NCBI GenBank assembly: GCA_041690495.1 | Contig: JAWLHE010000005.1 | Location: forward strand, 248,001-312,000 | Direction of reading: 5' to 3' | Length of the DNA: 64,000 bases | Source: DATAAP01 sp041690495 | GTDB lineage: Bacteria > Pseudomonadota > Alphaproteobacteria > CACIAM-22H2 | In this document: positions 16,107-25,197 of the stretch, one piece after another | Numbering within the stretch: position 1 is the stretch's first letter | Layout: every line of letters begins with the position of its first letter | The notes under the pieces: generated by a model | The model's input: the letters and a program-made list of their open reading frames with translations, nothing else | Told to the model about the DNA's origin: nothing | Databases searched by the model: none | Translations under genes and position numbers: made by a program

Positions 16107-16429
16107 TGAATTCTCTCGCCGCCCTTTCTCCGCCGGCCCTCGACACGCTGGAGTTGCGCGCGCTGCCGCGTACGGGCGGGACCATGACTTCCGATCAGGC
16201 GCGGAAGACCGGCCTCGAATTCGAGCAGATGTTTCTCGCGCAGATGCTGACGCCGATGTTCGATGCGCTGCCGACCGACGGCGCCTTCGGCGGCGGCGCC
16301 GGCGAGCGCCTGTTTCGCTCCTTCCAGGTCGACGAGTACGCGAAAGCGATCACGCGCTCCGGTGGAGTTGGAATCGCTGAGTCGGTGGCGCGGCATATGA
16401 TCACCCTTCAGGAGATGAGCAATGGATAG
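16103..16429 (+). CDS. flgJ: rod-binding protein, FlgJ N-terminal domain only
   Basis: 108 residues, equal to the rod-cap half of enteric FlgJ. Seen: the ARKTGLEFEQMFLAQMLTPMF helix pattern and GGAGERLFRSFQVDEYAKAI, typical of the Rod-binding domain. The C-terminal muramidase domain is absent, as is usual in Alphaproteobacteria, so peptidoglycan cutting for the rod needs another enzyme not seen here. Overlaps flgI by four bases and the next gene by eight. Confidence 0.88.
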   Translation: MMNSLAALSPPALDTLELRALPRTGGTMTSDQARKTGLEFEQMFLAQMLTPMFDALPTDGAFGGGAGERLFRSFQVDEYAKAITRSGGVGIAESVARHMITLQEMSNG

Positions 16430-16865
16430 CGCAGCCCGTATGCGGGACTTGATCGTGGTCGCCGGACGGCTGATCACGCTCGTTACCGAGGAAACCCGCC
16501 TTCTCGAAGCCTATCAAACCAACGATATAACGGCCTTCCAGGACGAGAAGGCCCGCCTCGCCCGCGCCTACACCGAGCTCGTGCGCGATCTGAAGCGCGA
16601 CCCCGAGCTCCTCGCGGCGGTCGATAAGGCGGTGCGCGACGAGCTGGCCGAGGTGCTGCGGCGCTTCGGCGATGCGGCCGAGGCGAACGCAAACGCCCTC
16701 ACCGTCGCCCGCGCGGCCAACGAGCGCGTCATGCGAGCCGTCATCGAGGCGGCCAGCGCGCAGCAGAACGTCGTCATCGGCTACTCGCGCGCGGGTACGT
16801 TGCCGCCGCCTTCGCGCGCCGCCCAGGCGCGCCCGCTGTCGCTGTCGGTAAATCAGCGTCTGTAA
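16422..16865 (+). CDS. FlgN-like export chaperone (probable)
   Basis: 147 residues, almost fully helical: LIVVAGRLITLVTEETRLLE, then LKRDPELLAAVDKAVRDEL and a C-terminal ARAANERVMRAVIEAASAQQ. Size, helical pattern and position immediately before flgK and flgL match FlgN, the cytoplasmic chaperone for these two hook-filament junction proteins. Sequence similarity within FlgN is low, so the call leans on context. 27 bp before flgK. Confidence 0.72.
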   Translation: MDSAARMRDLIVVAGRLITLVTEETRLLEAYQTNDITAFQDEKARLARAYTELVRDLKRDPELLAAVDKAVRDELAEVLRRFGDAAEANANALTVARAANERVMRAVIEAASAQQNVVIGYSRAGTLPPPSRAAQARPLSLSVNQRL

Positions 16866-16892
16866 CCAGGCACTCGACAGGAGACTTCACCG

Positions 16893-18305
16893 ATGGGCGG
16901 CCTTACCACTGCTCTTCTAGCCGCGACCAGCGGGCTCCGTGCCGCTCAGACCGGGCTCGACCTGGTTTCGCGCAACGTGGCCAACGCCACGACGGAAGGA
17001 TACACCCGCAAGTCCGCGCCGCAGACCCCCCTGATCGTCGGCGGCGAGGGCCAAGGCGTTCGCGTCGGCCTGATCGAGCGTCAGGTCAATAGCCGGCTGC
17101 AGATCGAGGTTCGCAACGGCCTTTCGGAAACCGAGGCGCTGCGCGTGCGGGACGACTTCCTGAGCAGGTTCGAGCTGAGCTTCGGAAAGCCGGGAGACAA
17201 CACGACCATCTCCCACTATCTCCACGACCTCGCGGACTCCTTCCGGCAACTTTCGACCAACCCGGACGTCATCACGACCCAGACGACGGTGATCTCCAAA
17301 GCGGAGACGTTCGCGCTGGGCATGAACGATGTCGCCGACCGTATCCAGGGACTGCGAACCGAGGCCGAGGACGCGATCAAGACGTCGGTCGACATCATCA
17401 ACGCAAAGCTGGTGGCGATCGACGACCTGAACACGCAGATCGCCCAGGTGACGTCGCTCGGCCAGAGCGCGCCCGACCTGGAGGATCGCCGGGACATGTT
17501 CCTAAACGATCTCGCGAAGGAGATCGACATCAGCTACTTCAAGCGGAGCAACGGCGAGATCTGGATTCAGACCAAGAACGGCCAGTCGCTGCTGGACGTT
17601 TCGGTCCACACCCTCAGCTTCAACAACATCACCCAGGTGACGGCAAACCTCACTTATCCGCTGGGACTCGATGGCGTAATGGTCGACGGCAACGACATCA
17701 CGCCGGACCTGACCGGAGGCCGCCTCAAGGGCCTGTTCGACCTGCGCGATACCATCCTGCCGCAGGCCCAGCTGCAGCTCGACGAGCTCGCCGCGAATAC
17801 CACGACGCTTCTCACCGGACTCGGGCTCGAGCTGTTCAACGACAACGGCGTCACGTTCGACCCGCTCAACACGACCGGCTACGCCAATCGCATCACGATC
17901 AATCAGGCGGTGAAAGACGAGCCCTGGCGCACGCGTGATGGCACGGTGGTGCCGACCGAGAACCCGAACCAGGGCGACGTCACCATTCCGCTCACCATAA
18001 TCGACATGTTCGAGGGGCTGCAAACCTTCCCGGGCACGACCGGATTGGGCACGAGCTTCACGCTCGAGGGCTATGCCTCGGCTTTCGTCGCATTCCAGGG
18101 CACCCAGCGGGCGAATACGTCCGACTTCCTTGAGAACAAGTCGGCGCTGACCGCCTCGCTGCAGGCGCGGCTGAGCAACGACAGCGGCGTCAATGTCGAC
18201 CGCGAACTCGCGCTGATGATCGAGCTCCAGAACTCCTATGCGGCCAGCGCCAAGATGATCCAGGCCGTCAAGGAAATGTTCGACGAACTGCTTCGCGCCG
18301 TCTGA
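16893..18305 (+). CDS. flgK: hook-filament junction protein FlgK (HAP1)
   Basis: 470 residues. The N-terminus has the rod/hook-type signature LVSRNVANATTEGYTRK (residues 25-41), followed by a helical domain with DDFLSRFELSFGKPGDNTTI and a C-terminal coiled-coil end VDRELALMIELQNSYAASAKMI in parts. It is the first junction ring between hook and filament and a late export substrate. Followed by flgL after 24 bp. Confidence 0.95.
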   Translation: MGGLTTALLAATSGLRAAQTGLDLVSRNVANATTEGYTRKSAPQTPLIVGGEGQGVRVGLIERQVNSRLQIEVRNGLSETEALRVRDDFLSRFELSFGKPGDNTTISHYLHDLADSFRQLSTNPDVITTQTTVISKAETFALGMNDVADRIQGLRTEAEDAIKTSVDIINAKLVAIDDLNTQIAQVTSLGQSAPDLEDRRDMFLNDLAKEIDISYFKRSNGEIWIQTKNGQSLLDVSVHTLSFNNITQVTANLTYPLGLDGVMVDGNDITPDLTGGRLKGLFDLRDTILPQAQLQLDELAANTTTLLTGLGLELFNDNGVTFDPLNTTGYANRITINQAVKDEPWRTRDGTVVPTENPNQGDVTIPLTIIDMFEGLQTFPGTTGLGTSFTLEGYASAFVAFQGTQRANTSDFLENKSALTASLQARLSNDSGVNVDRELALMIELQNSYAASAKMIQAVKEMFDELLRAV

Positions 18306-18329
18306 CGCCGCGTACTAGGAGGCTGATCC

Positions 18330-19577
18330 ATGGTATCGACCAACATCGCAACGGCGACCCAGAACAACATCCTGCGCGCGCGCATTCTGGAGATCCAGAA
18401 CGAGATGATGCGCGCGCAGAATCAGGTCTCGACCGGCAAGAAGACCGATGTGTACAGCGGACTGCGCACCGAGGCGCGGACATCGATCAGCCTCAACAAC
18501 AGCAAGGCGACCGTCGAGACCTACAAACAGACCATCTCGATGACCAAGGCCCGGATGGATACGATGGAGGCGGTTTACAAGCGCATCAGCGACATCGTCG
18601 TCGAGGTGCGCAATACGACGCTGCAGGTCATCGGCGCGGAAGCCACCGCAACCGGTTCAGCCAGCGCGACCCTGAAGTCGCTGGCCGAGAACCGCCTTGC
18701 GGAGATCGTGAATCTTCTCAATTCGGCGGTCGACGGCCGCCACCTGTTCGGCGGGATCGCCCTGTCCACGCCGCCGATGATTGATCCGGGATCGGTCGGT
18801 ACCGCCGGCACGCCGCTCGACAACGTCGCTGCCGGTGCGCCGGCGCTCGCCAATACCGACCTCTCGGGCGCGGAACGCTACGTGGCCATCGCCGGCGCTA
18901 AAGACGCTACGACCGGCGCCGTTCTCGCCGGCAATACCGTCATCCCGGTAGCTGGGCCGCCCGCCGGCGTGCAGGCCGGTATGCAGGTGACATTCGAGGG
19001 ACACGCGACGGCATACACCATCGCATCGGTCGGCCCCGGCAATCAGATCACCCTGGCCGCTCCGCTCACCGCCGGCGTAGCCAATGGCGAGGAAGTCCGC
19101 TTCGTCGGCATGGTCGACGAGAATGACCCGACCTTCTACTATCAGGGAGATCTCGCCGGTGCACAGATCTCGGCGCGCATCGACAATTCGTTTGATCTCG
19201 AGTATGGCGTACGCGGCGACGATCCGGCGTTCGCCACGATCATGGGCGCGCTCTACGCGCTCGCGACGTCCGATCTCACGACGACCACGGATGCCGGATA
19301 CCGTCGGTTGGGCCGCCTTGCGATGAACGACCTTGATGCCGGATTCGACCAGCTGCAGGAGCATCTCGGCCTGCTCGGCGTCAAGCAGTCGACGTTGGAG
19401 CAGACCGAGAGCCGGCACACCGATTTCCTGATCGTCCTCCAGCAGCAGATCGTCAATGTCGAGGATGTGGATCCGGCTGACGCGATCTCGCGCTTCACGC
19501 TGCTGCAGAGCAACCTCGAAGCGTCGTTCCGCCTGCTCTCGTCCACGCGCGACCTGTCGCTCGTCAATTTCCTCTAA
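18330..19577 (+). CDS. flgL: hook-filament junction protein FlgL (HAP3)
   Basis: 415 residues with flagellin-like ends: the N-terminus has MMRAQNQVSTGKKTDVYSG and SISLNNSKATVETYKQTIS, and the C-terminus TLLQSNLEASFRLLSSTRDL SLVNFL. A central insertion (about residues 150-270), rich in Ala, Gly and Thr, is the variable exposed part. It forms the second junction ring on which flagellin polymerises. Last structural gene of the operon; the TPR gene follows after 31 bp. Confidence 0.93.
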   Translation: MVSTNIATATQNNILRARILEIQNEMMRAQNQVSTGKKTDVYSGLRTEARTSISLNNSKATVETYKQTISMTKARMDTMEAVYKRISDIVVEVRNTTLQVIGAEATATGSASATLKSLAENRLAEIVNLLNSAVDGRHLFGGIALSTPPMIDPGSVGTAGTPLDNVAAGAPALANTDLSGAERYVAIAGAKDATTGAVLAGNTVIPVAGPPAGVQAGMQVTFEGHATAYTIASVGPGNQITLAAPLTAGVANGEEVRFVGMVDENDPTFYYQGDLAGAQISARIDNSFDLEYGVRGDDPAFATIMGALYALATSDLTTTTDAGYRRLGRLAMNDLDAGFDQLQEHLGLLGVKQSTLEQTESRHTDFLIVLQQQIVNVEDVDPADAISRFTLLQSNLEASFRLLSSTRDLSLVNFL

Positions 19578-19608
19578 CCGGTGCGCCTCCCGCGGGGCGA
19601 AGTGGATC

Positions 19609-20988
19609 GTGAACACGCGCGCGTCTCTCTCCGCCCAGGCTCTTCCGCACGCACGCCAGGTCCGTGAGGCGCTGGCGCTCGCCTATGCGCGGCACGCCTC
19701 AGGCCGCTTCACGGAAGCGGAGGCGATCGGACGCGCCGTCATCGCAATCGAGCCGCGCAACGCCCACGCCCTGCACCTGGTCGGCGAAGTCGCTCTGCGC
19801 CGCGGCGACGTCGATACCGCCTTGCGGTTCGTAGAACAGGCGACCGTAAGCCAGCCGCGCTTTGCCGAAGCGCACAACACGCTCGGCGCGGCGCTCAAGG
19901 CCGCCGGCCGGCTCGAAGAGGCTATGAAGAGCTATCGGACGGCCGTGCGGCTGAAACCCGATTTCGTCGACGCCCACAGCAATCTCGGCGAACTGCTGAT
20001 CGTGAGGGGACTGTCCGGAGAGGCCGCGCTGCCTCTGCGAAGGGCGTTGCTGATCAATCCCACCCACCTCCAGGCGCTCAACAATCTCGGAACGGCCCTG
20101 ATCGACCTGAACCGGCTTGAAGAGGCCGTTGTTGTCCTTCAGCGCGCCGTGGGACAGCGGCCCGATTTCGCCGCAGCCTGGACCAATCTGGGGCGCGCCC
20201 TGCTCGGCCTTGATCAGCTCGAGGAGGCGGTCACGGTACTGGAGCGCGCGGTCGGCCTGCAGTCCGGGCCCGGACTCGCCGCCGCCCTCACCAACCTCGG
20301 CAACGCCCGCCGCGGCCTCGGCCAGCCCGATCTTGCCGCCGACGCACATGCCCGCGCCATTGCCCTGACGCCGGACCAGGCGGACTGCCACCTGAATTAC
20401 GGCAACTCGCTCCGCGAGCTTGGCGATCTTGACGGCGCAATCGCCGCATTCCGGCGCGCGGTCGCACTCGCACCCGATTTCGGATTGGCGCACAACAATC
20501 TCGGTTGGGCGCTGTTGCAGGGCGAGTCATGGTCGGAAGGCTGGGCGGAGTTCGAATGGCGCTGGCGGCTGGGCGACAATCCGGCGCTGCGCGCGCGCCA
20601 CCGCCTGCCGCTCTGGCAGGNNNNNNNNNNNNNNNNNNNNNNNNNNNNNNNNNNNNNNNNNNNNNNNNNNNNNNNNNNNNNNNNNNNNNNNNNNNNNNNN
20701 NNNNNNNNNNNNNNNNNNNNCTTCGACAACTGGACCGATCTCGACGGCCTCGCCGCCCAGATCGCAAGCCTCGATCACGTCGTCACCGTCTCAAACCTCA
20801 ACGCCCATCTCGCAGGGGCACAAGGCATCCCTACCCACGTTCTGCTTACCCAGAACGCCCTGTGGTACTGGCCGCAGCGGACGCAATCCTCCTGGTATCG
20901 GTCGATACGGCTGGTCCACGCGGCCGAGAATTTCGCGCGCGGCGCCGCGGCAGAGATCGCGGCGGCGCTCCGCGCTGCCGGGCCATGA
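19609..20988 (+). CDS. TPR-glycosyltransferase protein, interrupted by assembly gap
   Basis: Starts at GTG 19609 after a GGGGCGAAG site. The N-terminal half (to about residue 300) is a run of TPRs with the A-x-x-N-L-G pattern. After the TPRs comes the junction SWSEGWAEFEWRWRLGDNPA of a heptosyltransferase-like (GT9-fold) domain, then 100 N, then its C-terminus (FDNWTDLDGLAAQIASLDHV, ALWYWPQR). By comparison with the next gene the gap hides about 541 bp and the true protein is about 606 residues. Related TPR proteins (FlbA type) act in flagellin modification or motility in Caulobacter. Overlaps the next gene by ATGA. Confidence 0.85.
   Translation: MNTRASLSAQALPHARQVREALALAYARHASGRFTEAEAIGRAVIAIEPRNAHALHLVGEVALRRGDVDTALRFVEQATVSQPRFAEAHNTLGAALKAAGRLEEAMKSYRTAVRLKPDFVDAHSNLGELLIVRGLSGEAALPLRRALLINPTHLQALNNLGTALIDLNRLEEAVVVLQRAVGQRPDFAAAWTNLGRALLGLDQLEEAVTVLERAVGLQSGPGLAAALTNLGNARRGLGQPDLAADAHARAIALTPDQADCHLNYGNSLRELGDLDGAIAAFRRAVALAPDFGLAHNNLGWALLQGESWSEGWAEFEWRWRLGDNPALRARHRLPLWQXXXXXXXXXXXXXXXXXXXXXXXXXXXXXXXXXXFDNWTDLDGLAAQIASLDHVVTVSNLNAHLAGAQGIPTHVLLTQNALWYWPQRTQSSWYRSIRLVHAAENFARGAAAEIAAALRAAGP
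20522..20620 (+). repeat. 99-bp perfect repeat, left edge of gap (copy of 21550-21648)
   Basis: Bases 20522-20620 are identical to 21550-21648 (offset 1028). Identity stops at 20521 and runs into the N-run, so this is the entry into a longer repeat shared by the two TPR glycosyltransferase genes. Confidence 0.95.
20621..20720. other. assembly gap (100 N)
   Basis: A run of exactly 100 N, a placeholder length. Both flanks are 99-bp perfect copies of parts of the next gene, so the gap is a collapsed repeat. The corresponding part of the next gene is 21649-22189, 541 bp; 541 and 100 leave the same remainder modulo 3, which is why the frame stays open across the N. Confidence 0.97.
20721..20819 (+). 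repeat. 99-bp perfect repeat, right edge of gap (copy of 22190-22288)
   Basis: Bases 20721-20819 are identical to 22190-22288 (offset 1469); identity ends at base 20820. Together with the left edge this defines a 739-bp repeat, intact at 21550-22288. Confidence 0.95.
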
Positions 20989-22460
20989 TGATGCGCAACG
21001 CCGAAGCGCTGCTCGAGCGCGGCGTACGGGCGCAGCAGGCCGGACGAACCTCGGAGGCAGTAGCGCTCTATCTCGACGTCCTGCGGCATCAGCCGGACAA
21101 TCCCCACGCATGCCGCCTGCTCGGCGAGCTGGCGCTGCATAGCGGCATGTTCGGGCAGGCCGTCGAGATGCTCAGCATCGCCGCGCGCCTGTTGCCGCGC
21201 GACGCAGCTCTCCGCGTCAATCTCGGGGCTGCGCACCAGGCGATCGAAGACTGGAACGCCGCCGAGCGAAGCTATCGCTCCGCGCTGACGCTCGATCCGA
21301 ACCTGATTCAGGCACACGGCAATCTTGCCTCGGTGCTTGCCGAGCGGGGCGATGCGGCCGCGGCGGAGCGCGAGTACCGGGCGCTGATTGCAGCCAACCC
21401 GGGCTTCGCCGATGCGCATGTCAATCTCGGCAACCTGCTGCGCCGCAAGGGCGACATCGCCGGTGCGATCACCTGCTACCGGCAGGCGGTCGCGTGCACG
21501 CCCGATCATGCGATGGCCCACAACAATCTGGGCGGGGCGTTGCTGCTGAGCGAGTCATGGTCGGAAGGCTGGGCGGAGTTCGAATGGCGCTGGCGGCTGG
21601 GCGACAATCCGGCGCTGCGCGCGCGCCACCGCCTGCCGCTCTGGCAGGGCGACGACCTCAAGGACCGCCGCATCCTGCTGTGGGGCGAGCAGGGCATCGG
21701 CGACGTCGTCCTCTTCGCCACCATGCTGCCCGACCTGCTCGCCGCCGGCGCCAAGGTCGGCCTCGAACTCGATCCCCGCCTCGTCGGCCTGTTCCAGCGC
21801 TCCTTCCCCGCCGCCGCCGTCTTCGCCTGGGGCGAGGTTCCGGCCGATGCCGCCTTCGACTGCCAGGCCAATCTCGGCCGGCTCGGCCTGTTCCTGCGCA
21901 CCACCGCTCAGGCCTTCAACGACACCCGGCCCTATCTCCGGCCCGATCCGCAGCGCGTCGCCGCCTTCAGGGAGCGCTATGCCGCCCTCGGACCCGGCCC
22001 CAGGATCGGTATCGCCTGGCGCTCGGCCAGCCCCAACCACCGCCGCAAGTCGCTCGCCCTCGACGACTTCGCCCCGCTCTTCGCCGCCCTGCCCCATGCC
22101 AGCTTCGTCTCGCTGCAATACGGCGACACCCGCGACGAGCTTGCCCATGCCCGAAGCCGGCACGGCGTCGCCATCCTCCATGACGACAGCTTCGACAACT
22201 GGACCGATCTCGACGGCCTCGCCGCCCAGATCGCAAGCCTCGATCACGTCGTCACCGTCTCAAACCTCAACGCCCATCTCGCAGGGGCCGCCGGGATTCC
22301 GGCGGACGTCCTCGTAACCGCGAACGTGCTCTGGTACTGGCCGGACGGACGCCCCCGCACGGCATGGTACCGGTCGCTCCGGCTGCATCATGCCAACGCG
22401 CTCGCTTCAGCCCGGCAGGCCGTCGAGCGGCTCAGCGGACAGATCGCGGCACGTGATTAA
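20985..22460 (+). CDS. TPR-glycosyltransferase protein (paralogue, complete)
   Basis: 491 residues. TPRs occupy about residues 1-180 (CRLLGELALHSGMFGQAVEML and similar). A glycosyltransferase-like domain with GT9/heptosyltransferase features follows: LWGEQGIGDVVLFATMLPDL, IGIAWRSASPNHRRKSLAL, and a C-terminal VVTVSNLNAHLAGAAGIP. It starts in the ATGA overlap with the previous gene and shares 739 identical bases with it. The position between flgL and flaF/flbT/flagellin makes flagellin the likely target, by inference only. Confidence 0.85.
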   Translation: MMMRNAEALLERGVRAQQAGRTSEAVALYLDVLRHQPDNPHACRLLGELALHSGMFGQAVEMLSIAARLLPRDAALRVNLGAAHQAIEDWNAAERSYRSALTLDPNLIQAHGNLASVLAERGDAAAAEREYRALIAANPGFADAHVNLGNLLRRKGDIAGAITCYRQAVACTPDHAMAHNNLGGALLLSESWSEGWAEFEWRWRLGDNPALRARHRLPLWQGDDLKDRRILLWGEQGIGDVVLFATMLPDLLAAGAKVGLELDPRLVGLFQRSFPAAAVFAWGEVPADAAFDCQANLGRLGLFLRTTAQAFNDTRPYLRPDPQRVAAFRERYAALGPGPRIGIAWRSASPNHRRKSLALDDFAPLFAALPHASFVSLQYGDTRDELAHARSRHGVAILHDDSFDNWTDLDGLAAQIASLDHVVTVSNLNAHLAGAAGIPADVLVTANVLWYWPDGRPRTAWYRSLRLHHANALASARQAVERLSGQIAARD

Positions 22461-22494
22461 TAAAGTCTTTTCCCCGGCCCGGTAGCTTTCGCAC

Positions 22495-24822
22495 ATGACC
22501 CCACAGCCGAGCCGTGCGGCACGCCCCGCGGGCGCACCGAGCAGTGTCGCCGACCTGCTGGCGCTCGGCCTCGGCTATCACAAGGCAGGCCGCATACCGG
22601 AAGCGATCGATCTGTACACGGAGGTCCTGCAGCTCGACCGGGATCAGCCTTATGCCCTGCATCTGCTCGGCGAGATCGCCCACCGCGCCGGCAGGAACGA
22701 GCGCGCCGTGGAACTGATCGAGCGGGCCGTCACCCTCATGCCCGAACTGGCCGAGGCCCACAACAATCTCGGCACTGCATACCAGGCATTGGGGCGCCTC
22801 GGCGAAGCCGAAGCGAGTTACCGGCGCGCCATCGAGCTCAAGCCCTCCCTTCTGATCGCCAGAAGCAATCTCGGCGCGGTCCTGAAGGCGCAGGGCAATG
22901 TCGAGGAGGCGCGCCGCCAGGTCGAGCGCGTGCTGACCCTGGATCCGCGGGCCGCCGAGGCATGCGTCACCCTCGGCGACATCCTCCGCGAGGAACGCGA
23001 CTATGCCGCGGCGGAAGACTGCTACCGGATCGCGACCGAGCAGCGCCCGGACAACGCCGCTGCATGGAATAACCTGGGCATCATGCTGATGGCGCAGCGC
23101 CGGAACGAAGAGGCCCGGGACGTCTTCGAGCGCGCCGTGGCGCTCGACTCCCACTCGGCGGAGGCGCACAACAATCTCGGCAACGCGCTGCGCGAGCTCG
23201 GCAAGTTCAAGGAGGCCGTCGCCTGGTACGAGAAGGCGCTGGCGATCCGCCCGCTCTATCCGCAGGCATTGAGCAACATGGGTGCGGCCCTCGCCGCCCG
23301 ATTCATGTTTCAGGAAGCGCTGCCCTTCCTGCGCAAGGCCGTGGAGTGCGACCCCGGGTTCATCGACGCACTGCTCAATCTCGGTGCCTGCCTGCGCAAT
23401 CTCGACCGTCTCTCCGAGGCGCTCGAATGCTTCGATCGTGCACTTGAACTCGAGCCGGAGAACCCGCGCTGCCACAACTACCGGGGCCTGACCCTGATCG
23501 AAACGGGCGTCATCGAGGACGGCCTCGCCCAATGCCGCAAGGCATTCCGGCTCGATCCGAACTACATGCGGGCGCAGAGCAACTATCTGTTCGGTCTCAA
23601 CTACCGCGCGGAGATCACCGGAGCGGAGATGCTTGCCGAGCACCGCGCCTTCGAAATCCCGTCGCGCCAGCCGCCTGCACGGAGCTTTGCCAATCGCACC
23701 GATCCGGAGCGCCGCCTGCGGGTCGCCTATATCTCGCCCGATTTCAAGCGGCATTCCTGCGCGTTCTTCATCGAGCCTCTGCTGGCGGCGCACGACAAGG
23801 CCGACTTCGAGGTCTTCTGCTATTCCGATGTGCCGCTGCCCGATCCGGTGACGCTCCGCATCAAGCAGCATGCGGACCACTGGCGCGACATCAACAAGCT
23901 GCCCGATGCGGAGCTGGCCGATGCGGTGCGGGCGGACGAAATCGATATCGCAATCGAGCTAGCCGGCCATACCGGCCAACACCGGCTGAACGCGTTCGCG
24001 ACGCGGATTGCGCCGATCCAGATATCATGGCTCGGCTATCCGTGCACGACCGGCCTGAGCGCGATCGGCTTCCGGCTGACGGACGCTATCGCCGATCCGC
24101 CCGGTATGACCGACGCGCACTACACGGAAACGCTGGTGCGACTGCCGCAGACATTCCTGTGCTACCGGCCGCACGACGATGCGCCTGAGGCCGGGCCGCT
24201 TCCGGCGCTCACCGGCAATCCCTTCACTTTCGGCTCGTTCAATAACCTGCCGAAGATAAACGACCGGGTCATCGGGATCTGGGCCAGAATCCTGTCCGAG
24301 GCGCCGGGAACGCGCCTCCTCCTGAAGTCGCGCTCCCTCGCCGATGAACCGACATGTGCCCGCATCCGCGCCGCGTTTGAGACTCATGGAATCGGCGCCT
24401 CGCGGCTCGAACTCGTCGCCTGGATCGGCAATCCGGCGGATCACCTGCGCCTCTACGATCGTATCGATCTTGCGCTGGATCCGTTCCCGTACAACGGTAC
24501 GACGACCACCTGCGAGGCGATGTGGATGGGCGTCCCGGTCCTCACCCTGGCGGGCGAACGCCATGCCGCGCGCGTCGGCGCCAGCCTGCTGACCCAGGTC
24601 GGCCTGCAGCAGTTCGTCACGAATTCTGTCGAAGCGTATGTCGATCGCGCGGTAGCGCTCGTCCGGCAGCTGGGCGAGCTTGCCGCAGTCCGCCGCGACC
24701 TTCGCGGGAATATGGCGGCCTCCCCGCTCTGTGACGGCGCCGCATTCGCCCGCGATGTCGAGCACGCTTATCGCGCGCTGTGGCGCGACTGGTGCAGGCG
24801 TTCCCGAATTTCCGAGGAGTGA
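22495..24822 (+). CDS. TPR / SPINDLY-type O-linked glycosyltransferase
   Basis: 775 residues. About eleven TPRs (residues 20-400) precede a GT41 (O-GlcNAc transferase, SPINDLY type) catalytic domain from about residue 405: LRVAYISPDFKRHSCAFFIE, then IAIELAGHTGQHRLNAFATR, IQISWLGYPCTTGL, and the nucleotide-sugar part LALDPFPYNGTTTTCEAMWM plus RVGASLLTQVGL. Such enzymes glycosylate Ser/Thr of proteins, in bacteria often flagellin. It follows the two TPR genes by 34 bp on the same strand, and flagellin lies 1 kb downstream. The sugar donor cannot be told. Confidence 0.9.
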   Translation: MTPQPSRAARPAGAPSSVADLLALGLGYHKAGRIPEAIDLYTEVLQLDRDQPYALHLLGEIAHRAGRNERAVELIERAVTLMPELAEAHNNLGTAYQALGRLGEAEASYRRAIELKPSLLIARSNLGAVLKAQGNVEEARRQVERVLTLDPRAAEACVTLGDILREERDYAAAEDCYRIATEQRPDNAAAWNNLGIMLMAQRRNEEARDVFERAVALDSHSAEAHNNLGNALRELGKFKEAVAWYEKALAIRPLYPQALSNMGAALAARFMFQEALPFLRKAVECDPGFIDALLNLGACLRNLDRLSEALECFDRALELEPENPRCHNYRGLTLIETGVIEDGLAQCRKAFRLDPNYMRAQSNYLFGLNYRAEITGAEMLAEHRAFEIPSRQPPARSFANRTDPERRLRVAYISPDFKRHSCAFFIEPLLAAHDKADFEVFCYSDVPLPDPVTLRIKQHADHWRDINKLPDAELADAVRADEIDIAIELAGHTGQHRLNAFATRIAPIQISWLGYPCTTGLSAIGFRLTDAIADPPGMTDAHYTETLVRLPQTFLCYRPHDDAPEAGPLPALTGNPFTFGSFNNLPKINDRVIGIWARILSEAPGTRLLLKSRSLADEPTCARIRAAFETHGIGASRLELVAWIGNPADHLRLYDRIDLALDPFPYNGTTTTCEAMWMGVPVLTLAGERHAARVGASLLTQVGLQQFVTNSVEAYVDRAVALVRQLGELAAVRRDLRGNMAASPLCDGAAFARDVEHAYRALWRDWCRRSRISEE

Positions 24823-24852
24823 GCGCGGCTGGCGCGCCGCGACGGGCCCGGC

Positions 24853-25197
24853 CTACTTGAGGCCGTCCATCACGTTGCTGTTGACCTCAATCAGCGCGTC
24901 GACGCTTGCCTTGCCGTCCATCACGGCGAATGTCTGCTTCGACACCCATGCACCGAGCTTGAGCAGCGACGTGCGAACGTCGCCGGAAAGCTGGTTTCGC
25001 TCGTCGACCAGGTCGGCCATGAAGGTGTCCCACACCTTCTTGTTCCAGATCAGCGCATTGTAGAGCTTCGGCCGGTCGTTCGGATCCGACTGCGCGGCAC
25101 GGAGCGCACCTGTCACCTGCGCCAGCAGGCGAAATTCGATCCGCCGCGGGTCCTCGGTGGTGTTCTGGACCCGGCCATAGGCAGCATAACCGTTCAT
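24853..25197 (-). CDS. flaF: flagellar biosynthesis regulator FlaF
   Basis: 114 residues beginning MNGYAAYGRVQNTTEDPRRI, with IWNKKVWDTFMADLVDERNQL and the conserved LLKLGAWVSKQT segment. FlaF acts with FlbT on flagellin in Caulobacter: FlaF is needed for flagellin production or secretion and FlbT limits flagellin mRNA translation. Its ATG overlaps the flbT stop (ATGA at 25194-25197), so the two are coupled. The upstream part of the open frame belongs to flbT in another frame. Confidence 0.93.
   Translation of the reverse strand: MNGYAAYGRVQNTTEDPRRIEFRLLAQVTGALRAAQSDPNDRPKLYNALIWNKKVWDTFMADLVDERNQLSGDVRTSLLKLGAWVSKQTFAVMDGKASVDALIEVNSNVMDGLK

Noticed and set aside
20505..20984. Open frame extending the second TPR gene upstream through the N-run
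   Set aside because: The upstream part is out of frame with the first TPR gene and crosses the gap; the ATG at 20985 in the ATGA overlap is the natural start.
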